This document shows, piece after piece, positions 15,274 through 24,070 of a stretch of DNA of 64,000 nucleotides. The stretch spans positions 1 through 64,000 of the forward strand of contig JBBRNH010000017.1 of assembly GCA_038230415.1 (NCBI GenBank), written 5' to 3'. Source of the DNA: JBBRNH01 sp038230415 (GTDB taxonomy: Bacteria; Bacteroidota; Bacteroidia; Cytophagales; Spirosomataceae). The notes under the pieces are model-generated. The model ran no database searches. It saw nothing but the letters and a program-made list of their open reading frames with translations, and had not been told where the DNA came from. Made by a program: the position numbers and the translations under genes. How positions within the stretch are numbered: position 1 is the first letter of the stretch; every line of letters starts with the position of its first letter.

Positions 15274-18200
15274 ATGATGCGACTACCAGTACTTACTACG
15301 CTTTTTGTCTGCGGCTGTCTGCCGCTGGCGTTGGCCCAAACTCCGCAGAAAGGCTTCGGCACCAAACGCAAAACGGACTCGCCCCAATCTGCGCCCGCCC
15401 GGAGCCAACAACTCCAGAAACTTACGATGCCCGATCCGCAACGGGATGCCGACGACAAGCCAACGATCAGCACGGCACCCGTTCAGCCCTTCTCATTTAC
15501 TGAACCGACCCGGCCCTTTTCATTCACTGCTCCTGATCTGCACGTTGTGCGGGACTCGGCAACGGGGCGGCCTATCTTTATCCAGAATATGCGGGCCGCC
15601 CGCGCCACCAACGCAAAAACCGGGGCCAACGCCCGCGTGTCGGCGGCTGCAACAACCTACACGTTTTTGAATCAGGTGAGCGAGATGCTCCAGATCAACA
15701 ACCCCGAAGACAATTTTGCCATCCAGAGATCGGAGACCGATGACTTGGCGCAAACCCACATCTGGCTAAAACAAACCTATAAGGGCGTTCCCATAAACGG
15801 GGCCGACTTGGTGGCGCACGTAATCAACGGCGAGGTATCGGTACTGAACGGCCACCCGCAACCCACCCCAGCCGACATCAGCACCACCCCGAAACTAACC
15901 ATTAAGCAGGCCACAAAGTATGCCTTTAGCGATTTGGGCAAAGAAACCGTTGTGCGCTCATTTGGCAGCAATATGCTGCAACTGAAACCCGCCGAGGGTG
16001 AACTGTGCCTGTATCCGATGCCCGGCAACACCCTGCGGCTGGCTTACAAACTTGCCATCCGCCCGAATTTTTTAGATCAGTGGCAGTATGTGATTGATGC
16101 CGAAACGGGAGCCGTGCTGGATAAATACAACAGCACCTGCCAGGCCGATGGCCCACAGTCGGCCACAGTGGTTGATCTGAATAAGGCATCGCGCAAAATA
16201 AATACCTACCAGATTGGTACGGCATACTACCTGATTGATGCCGCGCAACCGATGTTCGATGCCAAAGCGTCGGTACTGCCCAGCAAAGCGACCGGCGCGA
16301 TAGTGACGCTCGACGGCAAAAACATACCCTACACGAACCCATCGCTGGGGCTGATTTCGTCGGCCAATAACACCAACTGGACACCAACGGCGGTTTCGGC
16401 TCACTTCAACGCCAATACCGCGTACCAGTACTATAAAATCGTGCATGGCCGCAATTCCATAGACGGCAAAGGCGGCAACATTCTCTCGCTCATCAACGTG
16501 ACCAATGAAGACAGCACAAGCTGGGATAATGCTGCCTGGAACGGATACTATATGGTCTATGGCAACGGCAAGAACTCGTTCAAACCATTGGCCGGTGGGC
16601 TCGACGTGGCGGGCCACGAAATGACGCATGGCGTGGTGGGCAATAGTGCCAATTTAGAATACAAGGGGCAGTCGGGCGCGATAAACGAGTCATTTGCAGA
16701 CGTTTTTGGCTGCATGATCGAACGTAAAAACTGGCTGATGGGCGAAGATGTCGTGTTGCCATCGGTCTTTCCCAGCGGAGCCTTGCGGAACATGAGCAAC
16801 CCGAATCAGAACGGCCCGTCGGTGCGGGGATACCAGCCCAAAACAATGGGTCAGTACAATACCACCACACAAGATAACGGGGGCGTTCATATCAACAGCG
16901 GCATCCCAAACTATGCCTTCTATCTGTTCACCACCAATGACAGTGTTGGGATTTCGCGGGCCGAAAGAACGTACTACCGCGCCCTCACCGCCGGTTATCT
17001 GACCACAACGGCCACGTTTCTCGATTTGCGGATGGCCGTTCTGAAAGCCGCCGATGACCTCTATGGCCGAAATTCGCCGAGTGTTGTTAAGGCTGCTCAG
17101 GCCGCCTTCGATGCGGTTGGTATTGTGGAAGCTACCCAGCCCAAGTCAACAACAACGGCCAGTACGCCCGTGGCGCAGGGGCCGGATTTACTCCTGCTGG
17201 CAAGCAGCAAGGCCGATGGGTTATACTCAACAACGGTAACAACGGGAACCGTCAAATTTGATCTGAAGACGAACCGGGGGCTGCGTCACCGGCCCAGCGT
17301 TACCGACGATGGTAAGTACGCCTATTATGTGTCGGCAGATAAGCGCGTTCGGTACGTTAATCTGACGGGTACGCCGACCGAAGGTATTGCATTGAGCGAC
17401 ACGATCTGGGATAACGTTGCTATCTCAAAAGATGGCACTAAACTGGCCCTGCTGAAAAAGGCCGCCGATAAGTCAGTCTATGTTTACAGTTACACGAAGA
17501 AAGCCTGGAAAACCTTTACGCTCTATAACCCGACCAACACGCAGGGGGTGGCAACCAGCGATGTGAAATATTCTGATTCATTTGACTGGGACCACTCGGG
17601 CGAATACGTCGTTTATGATGCCTACAGTGAGATACCAAACCGGGGTGGCGACCCGGTTGGCTACTGGGACGTGGGTGCGCTGCACGTCTGGGACGGCTCG
17701 AAAGGTGATTTTGCCGATGGTAAAATCGGTAAGCCATTGCCCAAACCCGGCCCCGGCGAAAGCATCGGCAACCCGTCGTTCTCTAAAAACTCGCCCAATA
17801 TTCTGGCCTTCGATTACTTTGTTGAGGGTACCGACAGCACCGACGCAACCTATTATGTGATGGCGGCAGACCTGCTTAAAAACACGCTGGGGGTTGTCTA
17901 TGAAAACAACACACTCGGCTACCCCAGCTATTCGCGGACGGACGACCGGATTGTGTTCGGCACAATAAACACGGCGGGCGACAAAGATATTGTTGCCGTG
18001 AAACTGCTGGCCGACAAAACAAAACGGGCCAACCTGTCGCGCCAGACGATGTACACCAGTGCTACGTGGCCCGTCTGGTACACCCAGGCCATCCGCGTTA
18101 TTCCAACCCGCGCCAATCAAACCATTGCGTTTGCCGAACTGCCAAACCGCACCCTGAGCCAGAGTGGATTCTCGCTGTCGGCTACGGCTTCGTCGGGGTT

Positions 18201-18636
18201 GCCGGTGGGGTTTGTGGTAGTTGGTGGCCCGGCAGAAGTAACGGGTACTAAGGTGACACTGAGCGCGTTGGGTTTGGTAACGATCATAGCCTATCAGCCC
18301 GGCAATGAGCAGTTTTATGAAGCTACGCTCGTGACCCGGACGTTTAACGTGGTGGCGGCAGCGGGCGGGCGCGAAGGCTTTGATCTCGTTGAGACCGATG
18401 CGGTTCGGCTGTACCCTAACCCGGTTGGTTCAGAATTAACCGTTGAATTAACCAACGGCCAGGCCATTGAGCAACTCGCCATAAACACCCTGAGCGGTAC
18501 GGCGGTGGTGCGGCATCCGAACAGCAGCAAAACGGCCAAAACCAAACTTGACCTCAGTAAACTCCCGTCTGGTATGTATCTCCTGAGTATCCAGACACCA
18601 CAGGGAATACTGACACGGAAACTGATTCGGGAATAA
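15274..18636 (+). CDS. Secreted M4-family (thermolysin-like) metallopeptidase with a T9SS sorting tail
   Basis: The 1120-residue protein has a signal peptide (MMRLPVLTTLFVCGCLPLALAQ), a propeptide with FTP/PepSY-like parts (about 120-290) and a catalytic M4 domain. HEMTH at residues 448-452 and E472 in GAINESFAD would bind zinc, and H539 in DNGGVHINSGI is the expected second active-site histidine. A region with WD40/TolB-like strands (about 640-940) and an Ig-like stretch (PTRANQTIAFAELPNRT) follow. The last 75 residues (VRLYPNPVGSELTVEL to TRKLIRE) are a type A sorting domain, so it should leave the cell by the type IX system. It would degrade external protein. Confidence 0.9.
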   Translation: MMRLPVLTTLFVCGCLPLALAQTPQKGFGTKRKTDSPQSAPARSQQLQKLTMPDPQRDADDKPTISTAPVQPFSFTEPTRPFSFTAPDLHVVRDSATGRPIFIQNMRAARATNAKTGANARVSAAATTYTFLNQVSEMLQINNPEDNFAIQRSETDDLAQTHIWLKQTYKGVPINGADLVAHVINGEVSVLNGHPQPTPADISTTPKLTIKQATKYAFSDLGKETVVRSFGSNMLQLKPAEGELCLYPMPGNTLRLAYKLAIRPNFLDQWQYVIDAETGAVLDKYNSTCQADGPQSATVVDLNKASRKINTYQIGTAYYLIDAAQPMFDAKASVLPSKATGAIVTLDGKNIPYTNPSLGLISSANNTNWTPTAVSAHFNANTAYQYYKIVHGRNSIDGKGGNILSLINVTNEDSTSWDNAAWNGYYMVYGNGKNSFKPLAGGLDVAGHEMTHGVVGNSANLEYKGQSGAINESFADVFGCMIERKNWLMGEDVVLPSVFPSGALRNMSNPNQNGPSVRGYQPKTMGQYNTTTQDNGGVHINSGIPNYAFYLFTTNDSVGISRAERTYYRALTAGYLTTTATFLDLRMAVLKAADDLYGRNSPSVVKAAQAAFDAVGIVEATQPKSTTTASTPVAQGPDLLLLASSKADGLYSTTVTTGTVKFDLKTNRGLRHRPSVTDDGKYAYYVSADKRVRYVNLTGTPTEGIALSDTIWDNVAISKDGTKLALLKKAADKSVYVYSYTKKAWKTFTLYNPTNTQGVATSDVKYSDSFDWDHSGEYVVYDAYSEIPNRGGDPVGYWDVGALHVWDGSKGDFADGKIGKPLPKPGPGESIGNPSFSKNSPNILAFDYFVEGTDSTDATYYVMAADLLKNTLGVVYENNTLGYPSYSRTDDRIVFGTINTAGDKDIVAVKLLADKTKRANLSRQTMYTSATWPVWYTQAIRVIPTRANQTIAFAELPNRTLSQSGFSLSATASSGLPVGFVVVGGPAEVTGTKVTLSALGLVTIIAYQPGNEQFYEATLVTRTFNVVAAAGGREGFDLVETDAVRLYPNPVGSELTVELTNGQAIEQLAINTLSGTAVVRHPNSSKTAKTKLDLSKLPSGMYLLSIQTPQGILTRKLIRE

Positions 18637-18742
18637 AAAAAACAGAAGTAACAGCGGGTAAAAATTCAGCAGGGCGAGTGTGTGCGTTACTCGGCTCATA
18701 AACCGGATACTCGAAATTGGATTAACCTGTGGCTGGGCGGTG

Positions 18743-18750
18743 TACTTTTG
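18743..18750 (+). promoter_or_regulatory. Bacteroidota -7 promoter box before the 18773 gene
   Basis: TACTTTTG is an exact TAnnTTTG match 22 bp before the start codon. TTGG at 18717-18720 may be the -33 element. Confidence 0.55.
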
Positions 18751-18772
18751 GGCGAAAAATTAACAACGCATA

Positions 18773-19576
18773 ATGGCTCAACAACCCAACCGTCATCGAT
18801 CTCCCGTTTTCTTCGCCCTGCTGTTTTTTGGATTTCTGGCTCCTGACGCGCACGCGCAGACACCCGTTTCAACGCGGCTCACCAGCGGTCTCGATCTTGG
18901 ATTTGGGTATAAAACCAACACCTACGCGCCGTCGGCAACGTACTACCAACTGCTGAACATCGGCGAAAAGAAATTATTTTCTGTGGGTTATACCGTTCGC
19001 TTTGCGAGCTTATACATTGACAATCAGAACTTTTACACGGCTCCGGCCCGGCTCACGCGGGGCGGCACGGGCTTTTACGCGCTCACGGCCCCGCTGAAAT
19101 ACCAGAACCTTGATACCCTGCGGATGGACTACGCCAGCAACACCTCGCTCAACCTCGGTATCCGGGCGCAAGTCAACCTGGGGCGGGTTGAGATTGGGGC
19201 CAGTGCCGATTTGTTGGGCTTTGTTTTTGGCCGAACCCGCACCGGGCGCGTGATCTCGTCAACGGGTGGGATTCAGCTTTCCAAGCAAGGCGGTGGCGAT
19301 TCTACCCTCGTACCGTTTCGGGGCGAGGCCCAGTTTCAGCCAACCCGGGCGCGGGGATTCAACGTCCGGCTCCTCGGTGACAATGATATGGGAACGCTGG
19401 CAACGGAGGTTTTCGGTCGCGTTCGGATCAATCAGCGCGTTGGTGTGAAGGTTGGCTATCAGTGGATTACGACCGAAACCCGGCTTGGCGTGGTGGATGC
19501 CGTCTCGAAAAATGATCGGTTTCGATACCGGGCCGGGCTGGCCTACGTGGCGTTGAGCTTCCCATTTTTCAACTAA
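18773..19576 (+). CDS. Predicted outer-membrane beta-barrel protein of unknown function
   Basis: The 267-residue protein has a signal peptide ending near DAHAQT. The mature part has many alternating strands, including VSTRLTSGLDLGFGYKT, RVEIGASADLLGFVFGRT and QRVGVKVGYQWITTETRLG. It ends in YVALSFPFFN, close to the aromatic terminus of outer-membrane barrels. No family was recognised. The dtd gene follows after 2 bp, so the two are co-transcribed, although no functional link is evident. Confidence 0.7.
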   Translation: MAQQPNRHRSPVFFALLFFGFLAPDAHAQTPVSTRLTSGLDLGFGYKTNTYAPSATYYQLLNIGEKKLFSVGYTVRFASLYIDNQNFYTAPARLTRGGTGFYALTAPLKYQNLDTLRMDYASNTSLNLGIRAQVNLGRVEIGASADLLGFVFGRTRTGRVISSTGGIQLSKQGGGDSTLVPFRGEAQFQPTRARGFNVRLLGDNDMGTLATEVFGRVRINQRVGVKVGYQWITTETRLGVVDAVSKNDRFRYRAGLAYVALSFPFFN

Positions 19577-19578
19577 CG

Positions 19579-20031
19579 ATGATTGCCGTAATTCAGCGCG
19601 TTTCGCAGGCATCCGTCACGATTGACGGGCAAATCACGGGTCAAATCGGGCCGGGGCTGCTGGTTTTGCTCGGCATTACGCATACCGATACCGCCGAAGA
19701 TGTGGCGTGGCTGAGTAAAAAAATTGTTGCGATGCGGATTTTTGGCGATGACGACGATAAAATGAACCTCGATTTGGCCGGTATCAACGGCGATATATTG
19801 CTCATCAGCCAGTTCACGCTCTTTGCCAGCACCAAAAAAGGCAACCGCCCCGGCTTCACCGAAGCCGCCCGCCCCGACGTTGCCGTGCCGCTTTACGAAG
19901 CCATGATTACCCAACTCACCGCCGACCTCGGCAAACCCATTCAGACCGGCACGTTTGGGGCGGATATGCAGGTGTCGCTCCTGAACAACGGCCCGGTAAC
20001 GATTATAGTGGATACCAGGAATCGGGTTTAA
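19579..20031 (+). CDS. dtd: D-aminoacyl-tRNA deacylase
   Basis: The 150-residue protein removes D-amino acids and glycine from mischarged tRNA. It begins MIAVIQRVSQASVTIDG and carries the two family signatures, LISQFTLFASTKKGNRPGF with the SQFTL block and NNGPVTI with the Gly-cisPro loop. The length matches the family exactly. Its TAA and the stop of the convergent nuoN share TTAA at 20028-20031. Confidence 0.96.
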   Translation: MIAVIQRVSQASVTIDGQITGQIGPGLLVLLGITHTDTAEDVAWLSKKIVAMRIFGDDDDKMNLDLAGINGDILLISQFTLFASTKKGNRPGFTEAARPDVAVPLYEAMITQLTADLGKPIQTGTFGADMQVSLLNNGPVTIIVDTRNRV

Positions 20032-21557
20032 AAACCGGCCAGAATGTTCAGCAACCAGTTTGGCCGCAGGAACAGTAGCACCGTCAGCACCGCCAACCCA
20101 ACGGCTAACCAATCGGCGAAGCGCATTGGCAAAGCGGGCGCGGATGTAGCATTGTTGGGGCGGGGCCGAAAAAACAGCAGAAACGGAATTTTGAGGTAAT
20201 ACGCCAGCGAAATCACCGCGTTCAGCAACCCAATGCCGAACAAGGCCAGCAGCCAGCCCGATGTAGTACCGGCATCGGCAGTGGCGGTTTCGTAGAGCGA
20301 AGAAAAAATGAGCAGTTTGGCCGTGAACCCCACCGTTGGCGGCAGGCCCACCAGCGCAACCATCGCCACCGTCAGCGCAACAGACAGCACCGGATACTGC
20401 GGGCCAAGGCCGGCAAAATCGGCCATCGTCAAGCTGCCGCCGTTGCGGAGGGCCAGCCGGTCAATCAGGAAAAACGCCGATAGGTTGATAATCAGGTAGG
20501 TTCCGGCGTAAAACAGCGCGGCCTCGAAACCAGATCCGGTCATAGACACCACGCCAACGAGCAAAAAACCGGCGTGGGCAATGGTCGAGTACGCGAGTAT
20601 CCGTTTCGCGTCGGTTTGCCAGAGCGCGGCTAAATTCCCCAGCAAAATACTACCCAATGCCAGCACCGCCAGCGGCACCTGCAATGGATTGGGGCCGGTG
20701 GTTTCGGGCAACGCGGTCACAACTCGCATAATCACGAGCAGGGCAACGGCTTTTGGTGCGACGGAAAAAAACGCGGCAACGGGCAACGGCGCGGCATCGT
20801 AAGCATCAGGAGTCCAGACGTGAAACGGTACGAGCGAGAGCTTGAAAAACAGCCCCGCCAGCGTGAGCAACCCGGCAACCGTCACCACAACCGCATCTTG
20901 CCGGGCCAACGCCTGCCCAAAGGCATCGGCGGTGAGATCGAGGGTGCCGGTCAGCCCGTAGAGCAGCGACATTCCGTAGAGCATGATGGCCGAACTGATA
21001 GCCCCAAAGAGCAGGTATTTGATGCCGCCTTCTGAACTCCGGCGGGTTCGGGGCAGGGCCGTGAGCAGGTAGGAACCTATCGAAACGAGTTCGAGAGCCA
21101 GATAAATTGCCAGCAGATTAACGGCTTCGGCCAGCAGAAACAGCCCCGCCACCACCGCCACCAGCAGGGCCAGCCATTCGGGGGGGAGTTGATCGTGCAG
21201 TGGGTTGGCTGTTGGACTGTTGGGCTGTTTACCGCCCCGATTTACTGATTCATACATAACAACCAATGCTGCGCCGAGGGCCACAACAACCTGCATAAAC
21301 ACAGCCTGATTGTCAATGAAAAGCAGGTGCATAAACAGAAATCCCCGCACAGGCAGCAGCACCGCCCACGCCCCGGCTCCCAGCACGGCTGTAATCGTGA
21401 GGGCGGCTAACCAGCCCCGCGCCCGTTTCGCGCCTAACCCGCGTACCAGCAACAGCTCGGCGATGAGCAGCCCGCAAAAAACCGCCAACAGCCCCGCCAC
21501 CGGCCCAAAGCCGCCGAGACTGGCAAGAATAGCACGAAGTTGGTCGGTAAGTGGCAA
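20028..21557 (-). CDS. nuoN: NADH-quinone oxidoreductase subunit N
   Basis: The 509-residue membrane protein has about 14 hydrophobic segments and belongs to the antiporter-like subunits of respiratory complex I. Typical blocks are ALELVSIGSYLLTALPR, EGGIKYLLFGAISSAIMLYGMSLLYG, FHVWTPDAYDAAPLPVAAFFSVAPK (with the conserved Lys-containing half-channel helix) and RILAYSTIAHAGFLLVG. NuoN normally ends a nuoA-N operon after nuoM. Here the upstream neighbour is TerC, so this gene stands alone, either split off from the main operon or as a second copy. Confidence 0.92.
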   Translation of the reverse strand: MPLTDQLRAILASLGGFGPVAGLLAVFCGLLIAELLLVRGLGAKRARGWLAALTITAVLGAGAWAVLLPVRGFLFMHLLFIDNQAVFMQVVVALGAALVVMYESVNRGGKQPNSPTANPLHDQLPPEWLALLVAVVAGLFLLAEAVNLLAIYLALELVSIGSYLLTALPRTRRSSEGGIKYLLFGAISSAIMLYGMSLLYGLTGTLDLTADAFGQALARQDAVVVTVAGLLTLAGLFFKLSLVPFHVWTPDAYDAAPLPVAAFFSVAPKAVALLVIMRVVTALPETTGPNPLQVPLAVLALGSILLGNLAALWQTDAKRILAYSTIAHAGFLLVGVVSMTGSGFEAALFYAGTYLIINLSAFFLIDRLALRNGGSLTMADFAGLGPQYPVLSVALTVAMVALVGLPPTVGFTAKLLIFSSLYETATADAGTTSGWLLALFGIGLLNAVISLAYYLKIPFLLFFRPRPNNATSAPALPMRFADWLAVGLAVLTVLLFLRPNWLLNILAGF

Positions 21558-21579
21558 ATTAGTGGCAATTGATTGGCGT

Positions 21580-21648
21580 GTAGAGACGCATAGTTGCGTC
21601 TCACTGCCGGATGGTGCGCGAAAGTAAAACGCAATTATGCGTCTCTAC
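21580..21648. repeat. Palindromic repeat containing GAGACGCA cores
   Basis: GTAGAGACGCATA at 21580-21592 pairs perfectly with TATGCGTCTCTAC at 21636-21648. Inside the left half, GAGACGCA-TAGT-TGCGTCTC (21583-21602) is a further hairpin. It fills the gap between nuoN and the TerC gene, and shares its core with the hairpin at 39409-39436. Confidence 0.7.
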
Positions 21649-21652
21649 GCGG

Positions 21653-22468
21653 TTAAATCATTCCCTCTTTTTTGGCCTGTTCCATGTAGTCGTGGAGCTG
21701 TACAGGAGGTTGTTTTTTGCGGAGCCGCATATTCAGCACCTCCACCAGCAGCGAGAACGCGATGGCAAAGTATAAATAGCCTTTTGGCACGGTTCCAACG
21801 GGCGAATTGAAGAAGACGGTTTCGGACAGGTGTGCGCCCTCGACCATCAGCATAAAGCCAATCACGATCAGAAACGCCAGACCGAGCATCTGAATACTGG
21901 GATGCTCGTTGACGAATTTGCCCACCGGCCCGGCAAAAAACATCATAATGATGATCGAGATAATGACGGCAGCCATCATCACCGGCACATTCTTGGTGAG
22001 ACCAACGGCGGTCAGAATCGAGTCAATGGAGAACACGATGTTGATAATGGCAATCTGCGTCACCACGCCCGAAATGGTGGCTTTGCCCACTGCCGACGTT
22101 GCCTGCGATTGATTTTCAGACCCGCCTTCGAGTTTGTGGTGAATTTCGGTGGTGGCTTTGTAGAGCAAAAACAGCCCGCCCACGATCAGAATAACGCCCT
22201 GACCGCTTGGTGCCGCCTTGAACCAGCCGAGGTCAAACTCGATAAACGGTTTCGAGAGGGCGATGAGGGCCGAGATGCCAAACAGCAGCACAATTCGGAA
22301 CGCCATTGCCAGTATCAAGCCGATGTTGCGGGCTTTGGGCTGGTCGGCGGGGGCAAGTTTGTTGGCCGCGATGGAGATAAAAATGATGTTGTCTATCCCC
22401 AGAACGATCTCCAGAAACGTCAGTGTAATGAGACTTATAATGTTTTCGGCAGTAAAAAGTTGATCCAT
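21653..22468 (-). CDS. TerC-family integral membrane protein
   Basis: The 271-residue protein has about seven transmembrane segments and the TerC signature FLEIVLGIDNIIFISI near the start plus VFSIDSILTAVGLT in the middle; acidic residues in the membrane (E and D in these motifs) are conserved in the family. TerC proteins are linked to metal homeostasis, including manganese export and tellurite resistance. The acting ion here is not known. The C-terminus is short and cytoplasmic (NMRLRKKQPPVQLHDYMEQ). Confidence 0.9.
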   Translation of the reverse strand: MDQLFTAENIISLITLTFLEIVLGIDNIIFISIAANKLAPADQPKARNIGLILAMAFRIVLLFGISALIALSKPFIEFDLGWFKAAPSGQGVILIVGGLFLLYKATTEIHHKLEGGSENQSQATSAVGKATISGVVTQIAIINIVFSIDSILTAVGLTKNVPVMMAAVIISIIIMMFFAGPVGKFVNEHPSIQMLGLAFLIVIGFMLMVEGAHLSETVFFNSPVGTVPKGYLYFAIAFSLLVEVLNMRLRKKQPPVQLHDYMEQAKKEGMI

Positions 22469-22603
22469 GTTGTGTATTTGAGCGTATTGCGGTCACAAAC
22501 TTCCGACGAAAACCCGGTCACTGCAAGAAAAATACAGAAACCTTGCCAATGTGCTAACGAACGGCATGGAGACGATGATTGGTTTATGAAATCCGGCACC
22601 GGG

Positions 22604-23347
22604 CTACGGCAACGCCCGGCCCGCTGCCCAGCGCATCCGGTAGGCCTGAATAGCGGTTTGGCCCAACTGATCGAGCAGTTGCCAATTGACCACCACGCCC
22701 ACCACCGCCCCAATGCCCGGCACCAACTGCAGGAGTTTAGCCAGATCAATATAGTCGCGGTATTCCTGCTGAAACGTTTGCCAGTCAAACTGATGAATAT
22801 CATTGGGCAGGGTTGCCGCAAAGGTGGGCCACTGCTCAAGCTGGGCCAGCACCGCCTGCCGCCGTTCCTGACTCGAAAACGCCAATTGAAACACATACAG
22901 CACGTAGAGCCGCTCGCGGTAGTCGGTTATGTCGTGGCCGTAGAGCGCGGCAATGTCGTATAAAAGCTTGATTTTCAGGCTTAGCAGCAGCGGAAAATCG
23001 GCAAAGGCCAGCAGCAGACCGCCCGCCCCCGTCACCCCGCCTTCTGCCGCCCCCACGCGCTTGTACCACTTGATACGACTGCGAACGGCGATTTCGCGGT
23101 CGGCCAGCGTATCCGTCAGCGAGAAGGGAGTCGGCGTGGTAAGTTCGGAGCCGGTCAGCACCACGCGGGTCATCTGCTTGATGGCCGTTGTGATGATCTC
23201 ATGCACCCGCTGCGGAATGAGCCGGTTTATCCTCGTTTGCAGTCCTTTCGAGAGCCGGTTTATTGCCGACGGTGTTTTTGACATCCGGGCCTGCCAGCGT
23301 GTCATTTCCCGGAGCGCAAGTTGCTCGTAAGCCGTTGTGTCAGACAT
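22604..23347 (-). CDS. EcsC-family protein
   Basis: The 247-residue protein matches the EcsC family, with AEGGVTGAGGLLLAFADFPLLLSLKIKLLYDIAALYG, an amphipathic glycine-rich region with a hydrophobic helix, followed by RERLYVLYVFQLAFSS and, near the end, LVPGIGAVVGVVVNWQLLDQLG, a second membrane-associating stretch. EcsC was named from the Bacillus ecs operon, but the biochemical role of the family is unknown. The gene has no close operon partner. Confidence 0.82.
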   Translation of the reverse strand: MSDTTAYEQLALREMTRWQARMSKTPSAINRLSKGLQTRINRLIPQRVHEIITTAIKQMTRVVLTGSELTTPTPFSLTDTLADREIAVRSRIKWYKRVGAAEGGVTGAGGLLLAFADFPLLLSLKIKLLYDIAALYGHDITDYRERLYVLYVFQLAFSSQERRQAVLAQLEQWPTFAATLPNDIHQFDWQTFQQEYRDYIDLAKLLQLVPGIGAVVGVVVNWQLLDQLGQTAIQAYRMRWAAGRALP

Positions 23348-23394
23348 GAATGGGTGGCATTAGAACAGGGCTGTGTTCACGAAATGAATCCCCG

Positions 23395-24009
23395 TTATTC
23401 GGCGAAGACACCGGCTAAATCTATCTTCAGATCAGGCAAAATCGTACTGGTCAGAAGTTTATTTTCGCTGGCGGGTTGCAGACCAATAAACTCGCCGTTG
23501 CGGAGAACGTACACTAATACAAAACGGTCAGCCGGATCAACAATCCAGTACTCGCGCACCCCGGCTTCTTCATATAGCCGGAATTTATTGTCGGTTTCTT
23601 TCTGCGTATTACCCGGCGATAGGATTTCTACGATTAGATCGGGTGCGCCGAGGCAACCCCGGTCATCGAGTTTAGCCGGGTCACAAACCACGCATAAATC
23701 GGGCTGGACAACGGTGTAAATATCCCCGTCATATTTTGGCTTTCGGAGCCGGTCGGGTAGCCGTACATCAAACGGAGCCACAAACAACTCGCAGGATTTA
23801 CCCGTGAGATAGAGATCAATCTGCGTACTTAGTCGTCGTGAATACCGTTGGTGCCGGGTGCTTGGCGCAGCCATCGGAAATAATCTGCCTTTCAGAAGTT
23901 CGACACGCTCCTGAAATTGCCACAGCAGGTAATCGGCGTAGGAATAGACACCTGCCGGGTCTAACTGGCTCAGGCTCGTGATGGTGCCGGGTTCTTCGAG
24001 GATGGTCAT
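23395..24009 (-). CDS. Uma2-family (DUF820) putative endonuclease
   Basis: The 204-residue protein has the PD-(D/E)xK-like Uma2 fold: YSYADYLLWQFQERVELLKGRLFPM at the start, DVRLPDR, VVQPDLCVVCD, then GAPDLIVEILSPGNTQKETDNKFRLYEEAGVREYWIVDP. The acidic and Lys residues of the nuclease-like site are present. Uma2 proteins are very common in some Bacteroidota and cyanobacteria, often as stand-alone genes of unknown role. An in-frame start 48 bp upstream would add 16 residues; the internal ATG was chosen because the extension is Pro-rich and not typical. Confidence 0.85.
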   Translation of the reverse strand: MTILEEPGTITSLSQLDPAGVYSYADYLLWQFQERVELLKGRLFPMAAPSTRHQRYSRRLSTQIDLYLTGKSCELFVAPFDVRLPDRLRKPKYDGDIYTVVQPDLCVVCDPAKLDDRGCLGAPDLIVEILSPGNTQKETDNKFRLYEEAGVREYWIVDPADRFVLVYVLRNGEFIGLQPASENKLLTSTILPDLKIDLAGVFAE

Positions 24010-24070
24010 GCCGTTTTTTGGGCTAATTTCCGGCTTTTCGGGCAGGTTTACAAGCACTTGCCGGGTATTC

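Noticed and set aside
21830..22963. A 377-codon open frame opposite the TerC and EcsC genes.
   Set aside because: Its product is rich in His, Gln and Asn without domain features and spans two real genes on the other strand.
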